Source: Lunularia cruciata (taxonomy: Eukaryota; Streptophyta; Marchantiopsida; Lunulariales; Lunulariaceae). Taken from it: DNA of 64,000 nucleotides. The position numbers and the translations under genes were made by a program. Positions 11,601 to 22,698 of this stretch are shown in pieces; within the stretch, counting starts at the first letter, position 1, and each line of letters opens with the position of its first letter. The stretch covers positions 26,018,552 through 26,082,551 of the forward strand of contig OX419756.1 in NCBI GenBank assembly GCA_948567375.1. Reading direction: 5' to 3'. The notes under the pieces are model-generated. The model saw only the letters and a program-made list of their open reading frames with translations. It made no database searches and had not been told where the DNA came from.

Positions 11601-12083
11601 CCTCGGGAGTGTCTCTATTTTGTGATCTACTCGCCTTTTAGGTGGTAATCCTGAGGGTAGATCATCGGGAAAGACATTTTGAAACTCATCTACCACATGC
11701 TTCAATTTCTCAGGAATTTGTCCAGTGAGTTGTGGACTCAGGACTTCTCTTATTAGACCCATAAAACATCTATCGGTCTTACAGACAATTGTCGTCTCTA
11801 CAACATATAGAGGCAGTTTCTGCCTGTGTGATTTTTCTTTAACCCCAATGATTGACCATTGGTGGGTTATCACTACTTTCTTCCTCCAATCCACCATTGG
11901 GTTGTACTGCTCCATCCATGGCATGCCTAAAATTGCATCATAACGGGCTAACTGTATCACTCGCCACTCAATTGCTTCCTGATATTCTCCTATAGAGAGG
12001 GTTACCCGTCTAGGTAATGATTCAATCCTCTTTGTTTACCCATTTGGTAACTCTACTTCTCCACTTCCATCTCTCTCTAGATC
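11517..12083 (-). pseudogene. Element B protease remnant and linker to RT
   Basis: The frame 11517-11960 carries the C-terminal half of the retropepsin (LARYDAILGMPWMEQYNP, VDWRKKVV) and the linker to RT ([27 protein letters not shown]). The active-site half is absent because the deletion junction lies at about 12084, immediately upstream on the minus strand. Confidence 0.82.
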
Positions 12084-12427
12084 CATCCGTTTAGGCCTCC
12101 AAAATTGCCTTCAAAGATTTCATGCATATTTTGGTTCCTACTCTATTAGTAGAAGTCCCCTTTTGGTGATACCTCTTTCTGATCTGTTTAATCCATCATG
12201 TGTAACATCTTTCCAGATGTTACCAAACCAATTCTCACCTTTAAATCATATGTCTAACTATTGGTTCTAAGGTTCTCAAGTCTATTTTGGTTTCTGCCCT
12301 ATTAGTAGAAGTACTCTTTTGGTGATACTTCTATCTGATCTATTTTGACCATCATGTATAACATCATTTTAGAAATTACCAAACTGAATTTCACATCTAG
12401 ATCATATGGCTAACCCTTGGTATTACA
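12084..12427 (-). repeat. Truncated 5' LTR of element B
   Basis: Only the first ~344 bp of the LTR (minus-strand sense) survive, ending inside CATCCGTTTAGG. It is fused directly to protease sequence that in element C sits at 28241-28260. The fusion point shares CAT between the two parent sequences. Confidence 0.85.
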
Positions 12428-12660
12428 CAAGGCAAGAAGAAAGTGGAGCCTTTCAAAGAAGGTGATTGTGTAATGTTGTTTGATTCTATTCGATTCTAGA
12501 GAGTGCAAAAGAAGTTTTGCCTAAGTACTTTGGACCTTTCATAATGGAGAAAGTGGGGAGCAATTACACCTATGATCTCAAGGGGTTGGGAGGAAGACAC
12601 TTTGATAGGATTAACCATGATAAGTTGAAGATATATCATAGAAGGTAGAGAGACCTTCAC
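12428..12660 (+). pseudogene. Element N integrase C-terminus (GPY/F-like)
   Basis: Continuation of the integrase broken at 8113. The segment 12508-12650 encodes KYFGPFIMEKVGSNYTYDL, ending DRINHDKLKIYHRR, a GPY/F-type fold. No chromodomain follows, which supports a non-chromovirus. A stop near 12500 and a frame change lie at its start. Confidence 0.78.
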
Positions 12661-12696
12661 TTTGAAGACAAAGTAAAAACTTAGTCCGGGGGTAAA

Positions 12697-13387
12697 TGTA
12701 ACACCCATTTGTGCATGTGTGTGTTATTGTGATATTTAGCTTGGTATTACAAGTACTTGAGAGATATTATTTATAAAGAGATAAAGGATGGTTCTATATT
12801 AGCCATGATTAGCTAAAGTTAGTCATAGCTAAGATAGAGGGGACCTTACTTTAGAGGAAGTGGAAAAGATGAGCATCACTATTTTGGATTCTAGTGTGTT
12901 GACTTGGTATTATTCCTAGGTGTTTGGCTTTGAGGAAAGAGTTTCAAACTCTTGGGCCCGCAAGCATTTTTGTTTTGGATTCTTCTATAGTCCAAGGATA
13001 GCCCATGTGAAGGAATCCTTGACTTAGTGGTTGGGTCAAGATAAGATCACATGCTAGTGGAATATGCCCATGTGAATGGATATTTCTTTCTACTTTTTGA
13101 CTTTACTTGACTTTTAGTCTAGTAACTTGAGTTATTGTGGTAATTAGTAACTTTGGTACATAACTATATCACAAGTATATAAACAAGGGTTGAGGAGGTA
13201 CTCATCATCTTTTCATTTGCGACTATCTCTCTCTCATTGAGTTCTCTAGTGAGCAATGTCTTGAGTATTGAAGTGTTAGCCTTGGAGGAGCATGATAGAG
13301 TTGGGGTTCCTTGCCTTCTTAATCCATGGTGCGCTAGCATAATAGCCTTCAGAGGTTCATCTTGAGTGAGAGACAGACCGGCTCACA
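12697..13387 (+). repeat. 3' LTR of element N
   Basis: Starts TGTAACACCC and ends GGCTCACA, pairing with 1277-1964. The short tract before it (TTAGTCCGGGGGTAAA, 12681-12696) occupies the polypurine-tract position. Confidence 0.88.
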
Positions 13388-13475
13388 GGACAACCCAGAT
13401 CCTATGGAGCAAGTGGCAAGTGGAGGGCCTAGTGGAGTTAGACACTTACCTTCATTTTTGGGTCAATAACAACCA

Positions 13476-13795
13476 GTGAGTGGTGGTGTTGCTTGTTGGA
13501 CTTGTGGTAGACCCCAGCATAGGAGAGAGTGTACTCAAGGCAACAAACCTGATACCTCTAGTGCATCACAGCCAGCACAAAGGCAGTCTGAGCATTGCCA
13601 CAGATTTGGTCACACTAGTGACCGGTGCTTTGACCTACACCCGGAGTTACGGAGTGGTAGGGCTGCTATGGCAGGTAGTAGAGGAGCTCCAATTCATGGA
13701 GGACAAGGTGGTAGAGGTGGTGGTAGAGGATCTACACCTAGTAGCGGTGCAGTACTTGCCCTTACTTCTGATACAACTATGGCTACTTAGATTGA
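13476..13795 (+). pseudogene. DG copy 1 gag zinc knuckles
   Basis: Encodes two Cys-rich knuckles: CWTCGRPQHRREC (residues 7-19) and SEHCHRFGHTSDRC (38-51). In the second, the first Cys is replaced by Ser; copy 2 keeps Cys. A Gly-rich tail (GGQGGRGGGRG) follows. Together they would bind the RNA genome as nucleocapsid. The frame closes at 13790. Confidence 0.8.
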
Positions 13796-14057
13796 GCAGT
13801 TGGAGTAGTGATTAGCTAGTATGGCTATTGCTCAGAGGAGATCAAATTCGGGTGCTGAGGCTTCCACCTCATATGTTGGTGATAGAGATGCTTTGGAGTT
13901 TATGTGCAGAGCAACACAGGTGGATGCATCTGCAGCAATGACTAGGAGTGCAGTACGTGCTCCATAGCCTAGAGGAGCATCAGTGGAGTTGGACCCACAA
14001 AGAGGAGAGGTTGGGAGATAGGTCAGACTTTCCTAGTCTTTCACACTATCAGAGGCA

Positions 14058-15050
14058 TTGCAAACGACATCCATGGTTCCTAGACGTCCTAGTGCAGGTG
14101 TGGTAGGTGGTGATGGAGTACATGATGAACTACTTGCTAGTCACCCACCTGCTACTACACAAATTGAGTCTAGCATGTTGTTGGGGGCGGCTCAGCTGAT
14201 TATACGGCATCCTTTGTTTTTGGCCAGTGACATGTTTACATTGGGAGTTGACCCAGCCCTAGTGTTCCAATTGGCTGCCACACTTTGTGAGAGTAGAGAT
14301 GATGCAGTTCCTAGTACTAGAGCAGAGGTGGTTGGGAGTGGAGCTGACTTGGTTGAGGAACATGGGATCCGTTCAGCAACCAATGGTTTATGGCAGGCAT
14401 CAATGGCTAGAATGGAGGAGTTGCCAACTAGACCAGCCTTTGAGAGAGCACGGTTCACACTTGGTGTTGTCCTATTGGATAACCAGAGGGGGATTTTCCA
14501 TTTGGTGGGACCTTTAGGGAAGGTCTATACACCACAGAGAGTCTTGTTAGACTTTGGTGCGCAGCCCCTTATGTTGGGGAAGGCTATAGTGGTCCGTCCG
14601 GAGTTACAAAAGACCGATGTGGAGAGGTGTCCATTTCAAATCCAGATATCTCTAGGTGGTGGTTCAACATAGTACATCACACGTGGGGAGCTTGTTGTCT
14701 AGGTTCAGCCTGGTCATCTGACTGATAGCTTAGTGGTGAGAGCTCAAGCTATTGTGGTGATAGTTGAGTCATATGATGTGCTAGTTGGAGGAGCAGTGTT
14801 ATACCCCATGGGTTTCAGTATTGACTATTGGGAGGAAACAACCTCCTATAGACCAGGTTGGCAGTCTGGTGAGGGACGGGTTTGTCGCCTACCAGTACGC
14901 TTTAGTAGTGGAAGTCTTGGCTCACTATAGTCCATGACCATAGCAACATCAGTTTTAGCCTTCAAAGGTGCAGTTACTTGGCCTGGTGACTTGTTGGAGG
15001 GGAATGCCCATGCAGAGGATACTCCGGTACCAGAGGAGATCACTCAAATT
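14058..15050 (+). pseudogene. DG copy 1 protease region
   Basis: Frame 14058-14672 covers a long N-terminal extension and the start of a retropepsin-like fold with VLLDFGAQPLMLGKA, where DFGA stands for the usual D-S/T-G-A. TAG at 14670-14672 (copy 2: CAA) stops it. The remainder, 14673-15040, carries YDVLVGGAVLYPMGFSIDYW and YRPGWQSGEGRVCRLPVRF in broken frames. Assignment as aspartic protease rests on position and on the paired motifs. The changed active site leaves some doubt. Confidence 0.65.
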
Positions 15051-15189
15051 TGGAGTACAAGTGGGATTGTTCCATCCACCTTGGATGTTCCATGTGGAGT
15101 TCAGAGGAGGCGTTACAACATCATGCAGATCAGTTGGTGCAGCAGGCTTCGAGTGGAGCCTTTGTACCATCAGGAGATGAGTGTGAGGA

Positions 15190-16225
15190 TGAACCTCTGG
15201 AGGTGATTGCTTTGGCACCTCTGGATACCACACTCATTGCTTGGCAGTATCCAGTAGAGGGGATATGTCTATTGGAGTTGTTTGGAGGGATTAGCATTGG
15301 ACTAGTTGTGGTGTTATAGGCGGGTATACAAGTACAAAGGTACTTGTATGTAGAGAGAGATGAGACTGCTAGGTGAGTCTCTCTACATCATGTGGCACAC
15401 TTGGCCTATATCAGTCTCCAGAGTTATTACCAATGTCAACAGTAAGAGGTTACCAGAAGGCCCTACAGCAGACATTTCCTTACTATGGGCGTATGACTTA
15501 GAGAGAGATGTGCTTATTCACTTGGTGATTTCTGGATGGCCATGTCGGAGACATACACGTGCGGACTGTGGTTTGGGTCTTCAAGATCCTCTTTTTGGTG
15601 TGTTTTGGGAGATGTTACGGATACAACATCTCTAGGTTCATCGGTCCGTTTCTCTAGCTTACCTTTTAGAGAAGGCACCTTTGATGGATGATTCTCGCAC
15701 CAAAGTGGTGGCAAGTACACATCATGTCCATTCTTGGATGGGACCTACTATATTGTTAGATGCAGCCAGAGTGGGATCACGGGCTCATCGTCTTCATCTT
15801 TGGTGGACAAACCTCTTACCCAGAGAGGTTTTAAAGCGTGCTTATGATGGGATTCAGTGACTTGACCACATCCTTGTTGATGACATCTTGGATGTTGGGC
15901 GTCAGTCTCAGACGGTGGTAGTGGCTGATAGGTCACCTATGGTAGTGGTGAACCTAGTGGAACAGCCCAGAGCTACATTTCCCACACTCATGAGTTTCCT
16001 AGGCTCTCATGCTTTTCAAGAGGTAGGACCTAGACTTGTTTGGGACTCACAGTTACAGTAGTTGGTGGAGCCCAATGCCAATGAGAGAGAGTAGGCAATG
16101 GGTTTTCACACCGGTATTACCGCTATTCCAGTAGTGTTAGAGGCATCTAGGCATCAGGTGTTAGGTCAGGCTATGGACCTAAACTGTTTGACCTGGATTG
16201 TGAGCCTTGGCTTGGCAGAGTAGCA
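15190..16225 (+). pseudogene. DG copy 1 cytosine-5 DNA methyltransferase (DNMT3-like), broken
   Basis: Conserved C5-methyltransferase motifs appear in the usual order but in different frames. Motif I is LLELFGGIS (15269-15295), then RYLYVERDETA. Motif IV is HLVISGWPC (PC at 15540-15545, with PCR instead of PCQ), then FWEMLRI. The motif VI position reads LLEKAP for ENV. Motif VIII is SRAHRLHLWWTN. The C-terminus is MGFHTGIT and LGQAMDLN. At least six stops and two frame changes disable it. Copy 2 (52205-53260) is better preserved. In working form it would methylate cytosine in DNA. Confidence 0.85.
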
Positions 16226-16599
16226 TATGATGTGCTTGATAGGCATCACCACTCAGACACTTGTGAGCCTTGTGCCGATCCAGACGAGTCACGTACATGC
16301 TGGGGGTGATGGACCGAGTGGACATGGTGTTCTTGGGAGACGGCCAATAGCTACTAGGGAGAGTGGTCTACTTGGAGTCGATCCAGGTGAGTGTGGGCTA
16401 CTTGGATTACACCCTTGGTCCACTTGGGATGCAGCTAGAGGACGTGTGGAGCTTGCAGCCAGAATGGAAGGAGTTTTTCACATAGAGGTTGGGACCTCTA
16501 GTGGTCAGGGGCATGACACTATTGCTCCCAAGTGCCCAATGTAGCAGTCAGTTAGCACATCTTCCACTCCTACGACAGTTATAGAGGAAACTTGGGAGC

Positions 16600-18045
16600 C
16601 AGATCTTGGACCCAAGCTTGTTGGAGAGGAAAGATGGAGGGTTTGGAGGTTCTTAAGGAAATGCACAAGTTGTTTTGCCTTCAGTATGAAGGATTTGGGT
16701 GCTCTGAAGGTACTTGGTATACGGATTGAGCTGACTAGCGATACACCAGTTTTCCAATGTCCTTATTGCTATAGTGACATGGAGAGGGCATTGATTCAGA
16801 GCCGGAGTAGTGACTTTTTTGAGGTTGGTTTGGTGGAGATTTCACATGGAAAGTATGCATCAACTACAATAATGCTAGCCAAAAAGGATATGCATGGCAA
16901 CTACACAGATAGGCGGATGTGTGGAGATTACCGTCCTATCAACCGACAGACTAGGGCTGATTGGTGTACCATGCCTACACTAGCGGAGATTTTTTATGCA
17001 ATTGGGTATGCAAAGGTCTTCAATACTTTGGATCTTTGAGCAAGATATCATCAATTGCCGATCAGGGAGGAAGATAAGTCCAAGACAACATTCTGGGCTA
17101 TTGATTCTCACGGCAAGGATGTGTTATATCAGTGGAGGTTCTTATTGTTTGGGTTGAAGAATGCTCTTGTTGAGTTCTAGAGGGTCATGGATAGGATCCT
17201 AGCTGGATTGGATTTTGCTCGGTGTTATATTGATGACATTTTGGTCTATAGCACTACTATGGAGGAGCATGAGAGACAAGTGTTGGAGGTGTTTGAGAGG
17301 TTGAGATCTCATGGACTCAAATTACATCTTGGGAAGTGTAGGTTCTTCCACGAGCAGGTTGAGTATTTGGGTCACACTATCTACCCCGGAGGACGTGGTG
17401 TTTAACAGACCAAGGTGGAGGCTATTGCACGTATTCCTTGGTCTACGGATGTGAGCAGAGTGTGAGCATTCCTTGGGTTGGCAAACTTCTATCGCCGCTA
17501 TGTTAGAGGATTTAGTGCCATTGCCAAGGCCTTGACAAAGCTGACTAAGCTTACATAGGAGTGGTGTTGGGGAGATGAGCAGGAGAGAGCTTTTGTAGAG
17601 CTCAAGGAGAAGTTGACATTTGCTCCTATTTTGAGGAGACCGATCATAGGATGACCATTTCACGTTCATACTGATTGGAGTATGTTGGGGCTTGGAGCAA
17701 TGCTCACCCAACATGATGATGGGGAGAAGGAGTTTGTGGTGGCCTATGCTAGTCGCTCCAACAATTCAGCGGAGGTGGAGTATAGTTCAAATAAAAAAGA
17801 GTGCTTGGTAGCAATTTGGGCAGTATCACATTTCTGATGTTACCTATTTGGTAACCCCTTCACTCTCATCATTGATCATCAGCCACTAAAGTGGTTGATG
17901 GAGTCCAACAAGATTTTAGGGAAGCTTGCACAATGGGCTCTGATTTTATTAAAGTATGATTTCACGGTTGTTCACAAACCTGGAGTGGTGAACCATGATG
18001 CAGATGGGTTGAGTAGAAACCCATGTCCTAGCCAGTAGGATCAGA
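16600..18045 (+). pseudogene. DG copy 1 reverse transcriptase and RNase H
   Basis: RT is spread over 16686-17039 (SMKDLGALKV, MCGDYRPIN, FNTLDL) and 17187-17405 (MDRILAGLDFARC, YIDDILVYS with YIDD at 17226-17237, KCRFFHEQVEYLGH). TGA at 17038 and TAA at 17402 interrupt it. The thumb follows (FLGLANFYRRYVRGFSAI). RNase H lies at 17640-18045: HTDWSMLGLGA, YASRSNNS, IIDHQPLKWLME, NHDADGLSRNP. A TGA replaces Arg near 17835. Confidence 0.85.
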
Positions 18046-18209
18046 CCGGAGCACGTTGGCATGGTGAGACAGCTGAGGAGATGGTGCTAAGTTGGCATGC
18101 ATCTGCCTTTCTATGTATATTTTTTGAAGCTTTGGTGGTGTCTCTCTCAGCCCATACAAGAAGAGTTATTGAGGTCATAAATCCAGAGAGTGAAGATATT
18201 GGTACAATT

Positions 18210-19095
18210 CAGCGAGACATTCATGATGATGTCTTAGTGATGGACTATCTTTGCACTGGTTTTGTGGGTGGCACAGTTGGGGCCAAGGAGAGAGACCATG
18301 TGCTTTAGCAAGCTAGATGGTTCAGATTGGAGGGCAGACCTTTTGCATATATAGGAGGATGGTAGAGTGCAAGTAGTACCACTTCCATCTGAGAGACCAC
18401 AGTTGGTCCATCATGCTCATGAGGAGCTAGGACATTTTGGAGTAAAGCGTACATATAGCTTACTCCAGAGTCATTATTGATGGTGTGGTATGCAGACCGG
18501 GATACAATAGTTTGTTGCTAGATGTGTGGTTTGTGACCAAGTTAGAGAATCATTCAATGCTCTTACGCCACAATTACACCCATTACCTATCATGGGATTG
18601 GATTACCGTTGGAGTTGGACTTTGCTGGACCTTTACCATTGACTGTGAGACATCATTGGTATGTTTTGGTGATGGTGGAGCACTTCTCCAAGTGGATTGA
18701 GTTGGTGGCACTTCTTGACAAGTCTAGTGAAGGGACAACTTACTCATTCTTGGATTGAGTTCTTAGTCATTTTGGTGCACTAGCTAAGGTTTTGACTGAT
18801 CAAGGTACAGAGTTCTTGGGAGAGTTTCAGGTCTTGTGTGACAAGGCTTTGATTGATCATTGTACTACATCCCGAGATCACCCTGAGGCAAATGGCTTAG
18901 CAAAGAGAGTGGTTCAGATGGTGAAGAGAGGATTGCAAAGTATGGTTTGTAGAGAGACCACTTGGGAGATTGGGATCTCCAGTTACCTTGGTTGGCCATG
19001 GGCTATTGGTTCAGCCAGCAAGCCTCCTTAGCATCCTTCTCTTTGTACTTTCTACTCTATGGACGAGATCCAAATTTACCTATAGCCATTTGTTG
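18210..19095 (+). pseudogene. DG copy 1 integrase
   Basis: Matches copy 2 at 55210-56070 throughout. The zinc-binding region is damaged (18420-18560). The catalytic segment LTDQGTEFLGEF and the DHPEANGLAKRVV stretch are at 18792-19031. The third catalytic residue Glu is replaced by Lys (GLAKR against GLAER in copy 2). TAG and TGA stops are frequent. Confidence 0.82.
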
Positions 19096-19494
19096 AGATG
19101 CTATTGTAGTTTTGGACTTGGATGACCCCAATGTATGGATAAGCGCATGTTCTCAGTGGGCAGAGATCTTTTGGAAAGTGATGCCAATGGCCTTTGAGAA
19201 CTTGGCAATTGCTTAGCATAGAGATACTTTACGCTATGCTATGATGGTGTTGTTTGGAAGGATCATGTGTGCAATTGTGCACCATGCTACCTCCCAAACA
19301 TTGATGGTACTATTAACCCAAGCTTGGCACTTGTACGTGCAGGCTTGAGGTGTATTTTACGTGGCTCTTCTAGTAGAGCTGCTACTATGTTAGTGTGATG
19401 TGATAGTTTTTTGAGAGGATGGCATATGGCATGTATGACTCCTCCCCTCATGGTGGTTCCTTAGGGACAATAGTTATGTCCTAGATGTACTTGA
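19096..19494 (+). pseudogene. DG copy 1 integrase tail with degraded PHD finger
   Basis: After the integrase core the element has lost the segment matching copy 2 at about 56240-56405, which holds the GPY/F-like barrel. The sequence jumps from ...ACGCTATGCT to ATGATGG at about 19242. The PHD finger remains at 19351-19491: GWHMACMTPPL and LCPRCT are intact, with the Trp lost in copy 2 still present. One zinc ligand is Arg and another is Phe, and TGA, TAG and TAG stops occur. The TGA at 19492-19494 is the ancestral end of the polyprotein. Confidence 0.75.
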
Positions 19495-19747
19495 CCTAGA
19501 GCTAGTTCATTTTATATGGTATAGATTGCAAACAAGTGACTAACGATGGGGCTCCATAGCACCCGGCCTCTTGATCTTTGCCCATTATAGGGTATACCAT
19601 ATACTTAGAGTAGATGGCTATCTGGAGTAAGAGGGACTTAACCGCCAGCTAGGGGGCAATTGTGGCACTTTAGAGTCTGTGTATGACTTGTGTGCGAGTT
19701 GTGCTTCTATAGTGTATGATGTTGACAGCGATGTATATACAGACGAC

Positions 19748-21320
19748 ACTAACAACAACAACAACACTAGGAAAAAGGGCAACTTATAACCTACCATCAC
19801 AACATGCATTCTCATGGTTTGTAGGTTATCACTCCTTACCTCACCAAAAAGAAACACAAGTAGTCTTATTAGTCATCACTCTAGTCTCATTATCAAGAGC
19901 ACTAGAGCACCAATGCTCTAAAGTCAAGGTACCTCACACAAAGATGGTGCACAAATAGGAAGTAGAGAATGGAGGAGGTCCAATCACAAGAAGTCTAAAT
20001 AAAACCCTCCATCTCATAAATGAATATTGGACTGACTCTACCACCATTTGGCATTTTACATAATATGAGTGTTTATCTACTTCCTAAGCTACTCAGATCA
20101 CCAAGAACATGATCAAACTACCTCTCTTAGCCAAAGCTACATATGTATAAGTATCAATGGAATAGTCATTAGAATAACAAGTAAAGGTGGACCAATTGGC
20201 TAGGGCACCAGTCTAGGAACTAAAGATCTAAGGTTCAAACCTTGTTGCACACAATCTAGAAGGGTGGACATATTTTGCCAAATAATGACCAACAAAACTC
20301 ATCTAAACTAGCTAGTGTCATGCCAACTTGTTGGCCTTCATAGCCCTATATCTCAAAGTCTCTAAATGTCAAATAAGGCCTTTCTTCTTGCCAATTCAAA
20401 CCCTTTCCAAATCTAGCCATGCTTCACCCACTCAAGCCAAAATCTAACATAAATCTGACGTAACTCCTCTATAGTTGATTGATTGCCAAATTATACGCTT
20501 AATCTCTACTCAAGGCAAAATTGGAAGGATAAAGATCTCCAAATCCCTAATTCAAAGAGATGGGTTCCCAACTCCACCTTCAAGTTTTCATTTCAAGCTC
20601 AACTTCCACTAAATTGGTCTTGAATTCACCTTTGGGCTCACATTAAACACTATTGGTTTAAACTGACTCTATTATCAAAAATTTGCTAGCACTTCCACAC
20701 ATTGTCTACCCCACTGCCAAATATGCATTAATTCACATAGAGCTTTTGCACACAATCACTCTCAAGGAGATGTGAACCACAATCAAGATACTAACAATCA
20801 ACTAAGCTTATAGATACCACTAACACTTTCAATTTCAGAACTCAATTTCCCTTAACTCTCACTTCTCTAATGTAATTAATTCTCCATCAACTCAAATCAT
20901 ACTCAAACAAATCAGCTCTTGATCATTCAGTTAATCACTCTGCCAACAATTGGGTATTGATTACAATCAAACCACACTCACTCTAGCTAAGAGACTTTAG
21001 TTGACGCTTTTTGGCCTCTATCCACCACAACCAAGAACTCAAAGGCTAAACATCAAAGAAGTGAGCTCTTGAGATTTGCATTTTGAAGGTATAACCCTTT
21101 GCTTGACCTAGGTCTCCAACCCTAATGACACCGTTGATGGCACATCTAATGATGCAAACGGTGCAAGTGATGGTGGAGCCCACTATGAGATCAATAACCC
21201 TAACCTAAAATAAGACCGTCAACAAGTAGTCCATGAGTAATTACCAAAATACCTATGACTACCAACTCTACCATTCCACCGTATGAGCAAACTAGCCTTG
21301 GTGCTACAAATGGCATGACA
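19748..21320 (-). repeat. Inverted DG-type LTR (LTR-1)
   Basis: On the minus strand this reads TGTCATGCCATTTG (from 21320) through to ...CCTAGTGTTGTTG (about 19770). It matches the DG LTR 47698-49342 in order along its whole length. It abuts the 3' UTR of DG copy 1 by its own 3' end, so it is in the opposite orientation to that element. Confidence 0.75.
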
Positions 21321-22698
21321 CTTATGCTACTAAGATCACCACATATGAGATCAAATGTCTTCTCCTAGCCAAAGCTACATGATTATAGGTATGATTTACC
21401 CATCACTAGGACAACAAGTGAGATGAACCATTTGGCTAGAGCATTAGTCTAGGAACCAAAGATCTAGGATTTAAACCTTGATGCACACAATCTTAAAGGG
21501 TAGGTAGATTTTACCACATAGTTACCAAAAACTCAAATAAACTAGCTAGCTTCATGCCAATAAGTTGGCTTGTTGGCACTTTTAGCCCTTCATAATTTCT
21601 CTAGCTTTATGCCTCAAAATGCCAACATTTAGCCAAATGAGGCCTTTCTTCTTGCCAATTTGAACCCTCTCCAAATTTGGCTAACCTCCACTAAGTCAAC
21701 CTTGAAATTTGGATAACTTTTGCCAATTTGATAGATCTCCACTATTGTTGGTTGATCTTTAGCCTTATACCTCAAAATACTAAAATTTAGCCAAGTAGGC
21801 CTTTCTTCTTGCCAATTCAAACTATCTCTAAATTTGGCTAACCTCCATCAACTTGACCTCTAAATTTGGACAAATTTTGCCAATTTGACAAGCCTCTACT
21901 AATGTTGGTGGATCTCTAAATATCAAATAAGGTCAAATTGAGAGGATAAGGACTTCAAATTCCTAATTTGAAGGAGATGAGTTCTCAAGTATGCCTCCAA
22001 TTTTACAATTTGCAATTGCAAATTTGACCTCTCATTTTTGAATTGGCACCTCTAATCAACAAAATTGAGCACCTACTCCTCAATTTGACCCCAATTTCAC
22101 CACTTTTGCTAGCACTTCCATATACCACCTACCCCATTATCAAATCTGTAGCAAATCAAGCATGGCTTCAACATAAAATCCACACAATTGAAAGAGAACT
22201 CAAGTAATAATGATCATAGGTACCAATGATCTCACCAAGCTTGGAGATACTACCAGTGCCCTCAATTTTTACATTTAATTTCCCCTTGACTTCACTTCTA
22301 TGATGTAATTAATTTAATTCACACTCAAATCAAATTCAACTTGGATCATAAATCAATCCTCAAATCTATGATCTACCAACAAGGAGTATTGATTATAGTG
22401 AAGCCACACCTTCTCTAGCTAAGAGAATTGAAGTGATGCTCACCGGCCTTTATCAACCCTAATTAAGAACTTGAAGGGTCAACATGAAAGAAGTGACTTC
22501 TCTCAAGCTACACTTTGAAAGTATACCTCTCCGCTCAACTTAGATCTCCAACCTTAATACCACTATTAATAGCCCATTTAATGGTGAAAATGGTGCAAGT
22601 GTCAATGGGTTTCAAGGTGTGATCAATAGGCCTACCACCAAATCTGGCCATTACTAAGTAGTCTCTAAGCAACTATTAATATAACTTTGAGAGCCAAG

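Larger units (their letters stand above)
8114..12427 (-). mobile_element. Element B: deleted chromovirus, nested in element N
   Basis: A minus-strand Ty3/gypsy chromovirus flanked by a perfect 5-bp target duplication CAAGG (8109-8113 and 12428-12432). The left (3') LTR is complete (8114-8851, 738 bp). The right (5') LTR is cut to about 344 bp (12084-12427). The remaining LTR, primer site, gag and the start of protease are missing; element C shows what is lost. Protease tail, RT, RNase H, integrase and chromodomain remain, with several stops. It is non-autonomous and dead. Confidence 0.92.
1277..13387 (+). mobile_element. Element N: Ty3/gypsy, non-chromovirus, nested in DG copy 1
   Basis: It is bounded by two similar LTRs, 1277-1964 (688 bp) and 12697-13387 (691 bp), both starting TGTAACACC and ending GGCTCACA. 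The plus-strand order is leader, gag, protease, RT, RNase H, integrase, which is the gypsy order. No chromodomain is seen, and the RT (DYSRYNQIKIAPEHQ, MPFGLCNAPATFQR) resembles Tat/Athila-type elements. It splits DG copy 1: sequence left of 1277 and right of 13387 is contiguous in copy 2 near 50480. The flanks share only GGA, so the target duplication is poorly preserved. Element B (8114-12427) lies inside its integrase. All genes are broken, so it is inactive. Confidence 0.9.
13388..19747 (+). mobile_element. DG copy 1, right half (methyltransferase-bearing gypsy)
   Basis: Continuation of the element split at 1276. It is collinear with copy 2 (50480-56913): gag knuckles, protease, methyltransferase, RT, RNase H, integrase, PHD-like end, 3' UTR. 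It has more stops than copy 2, many of them TAG or TGA where copy 2 has CAG, CAA, CGG or TGG. It ends at 19747 in the 3' UTR, a few bases before the expected LTR start. An inverted LTR follows instead of a direct one. Confidence 0.9.
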
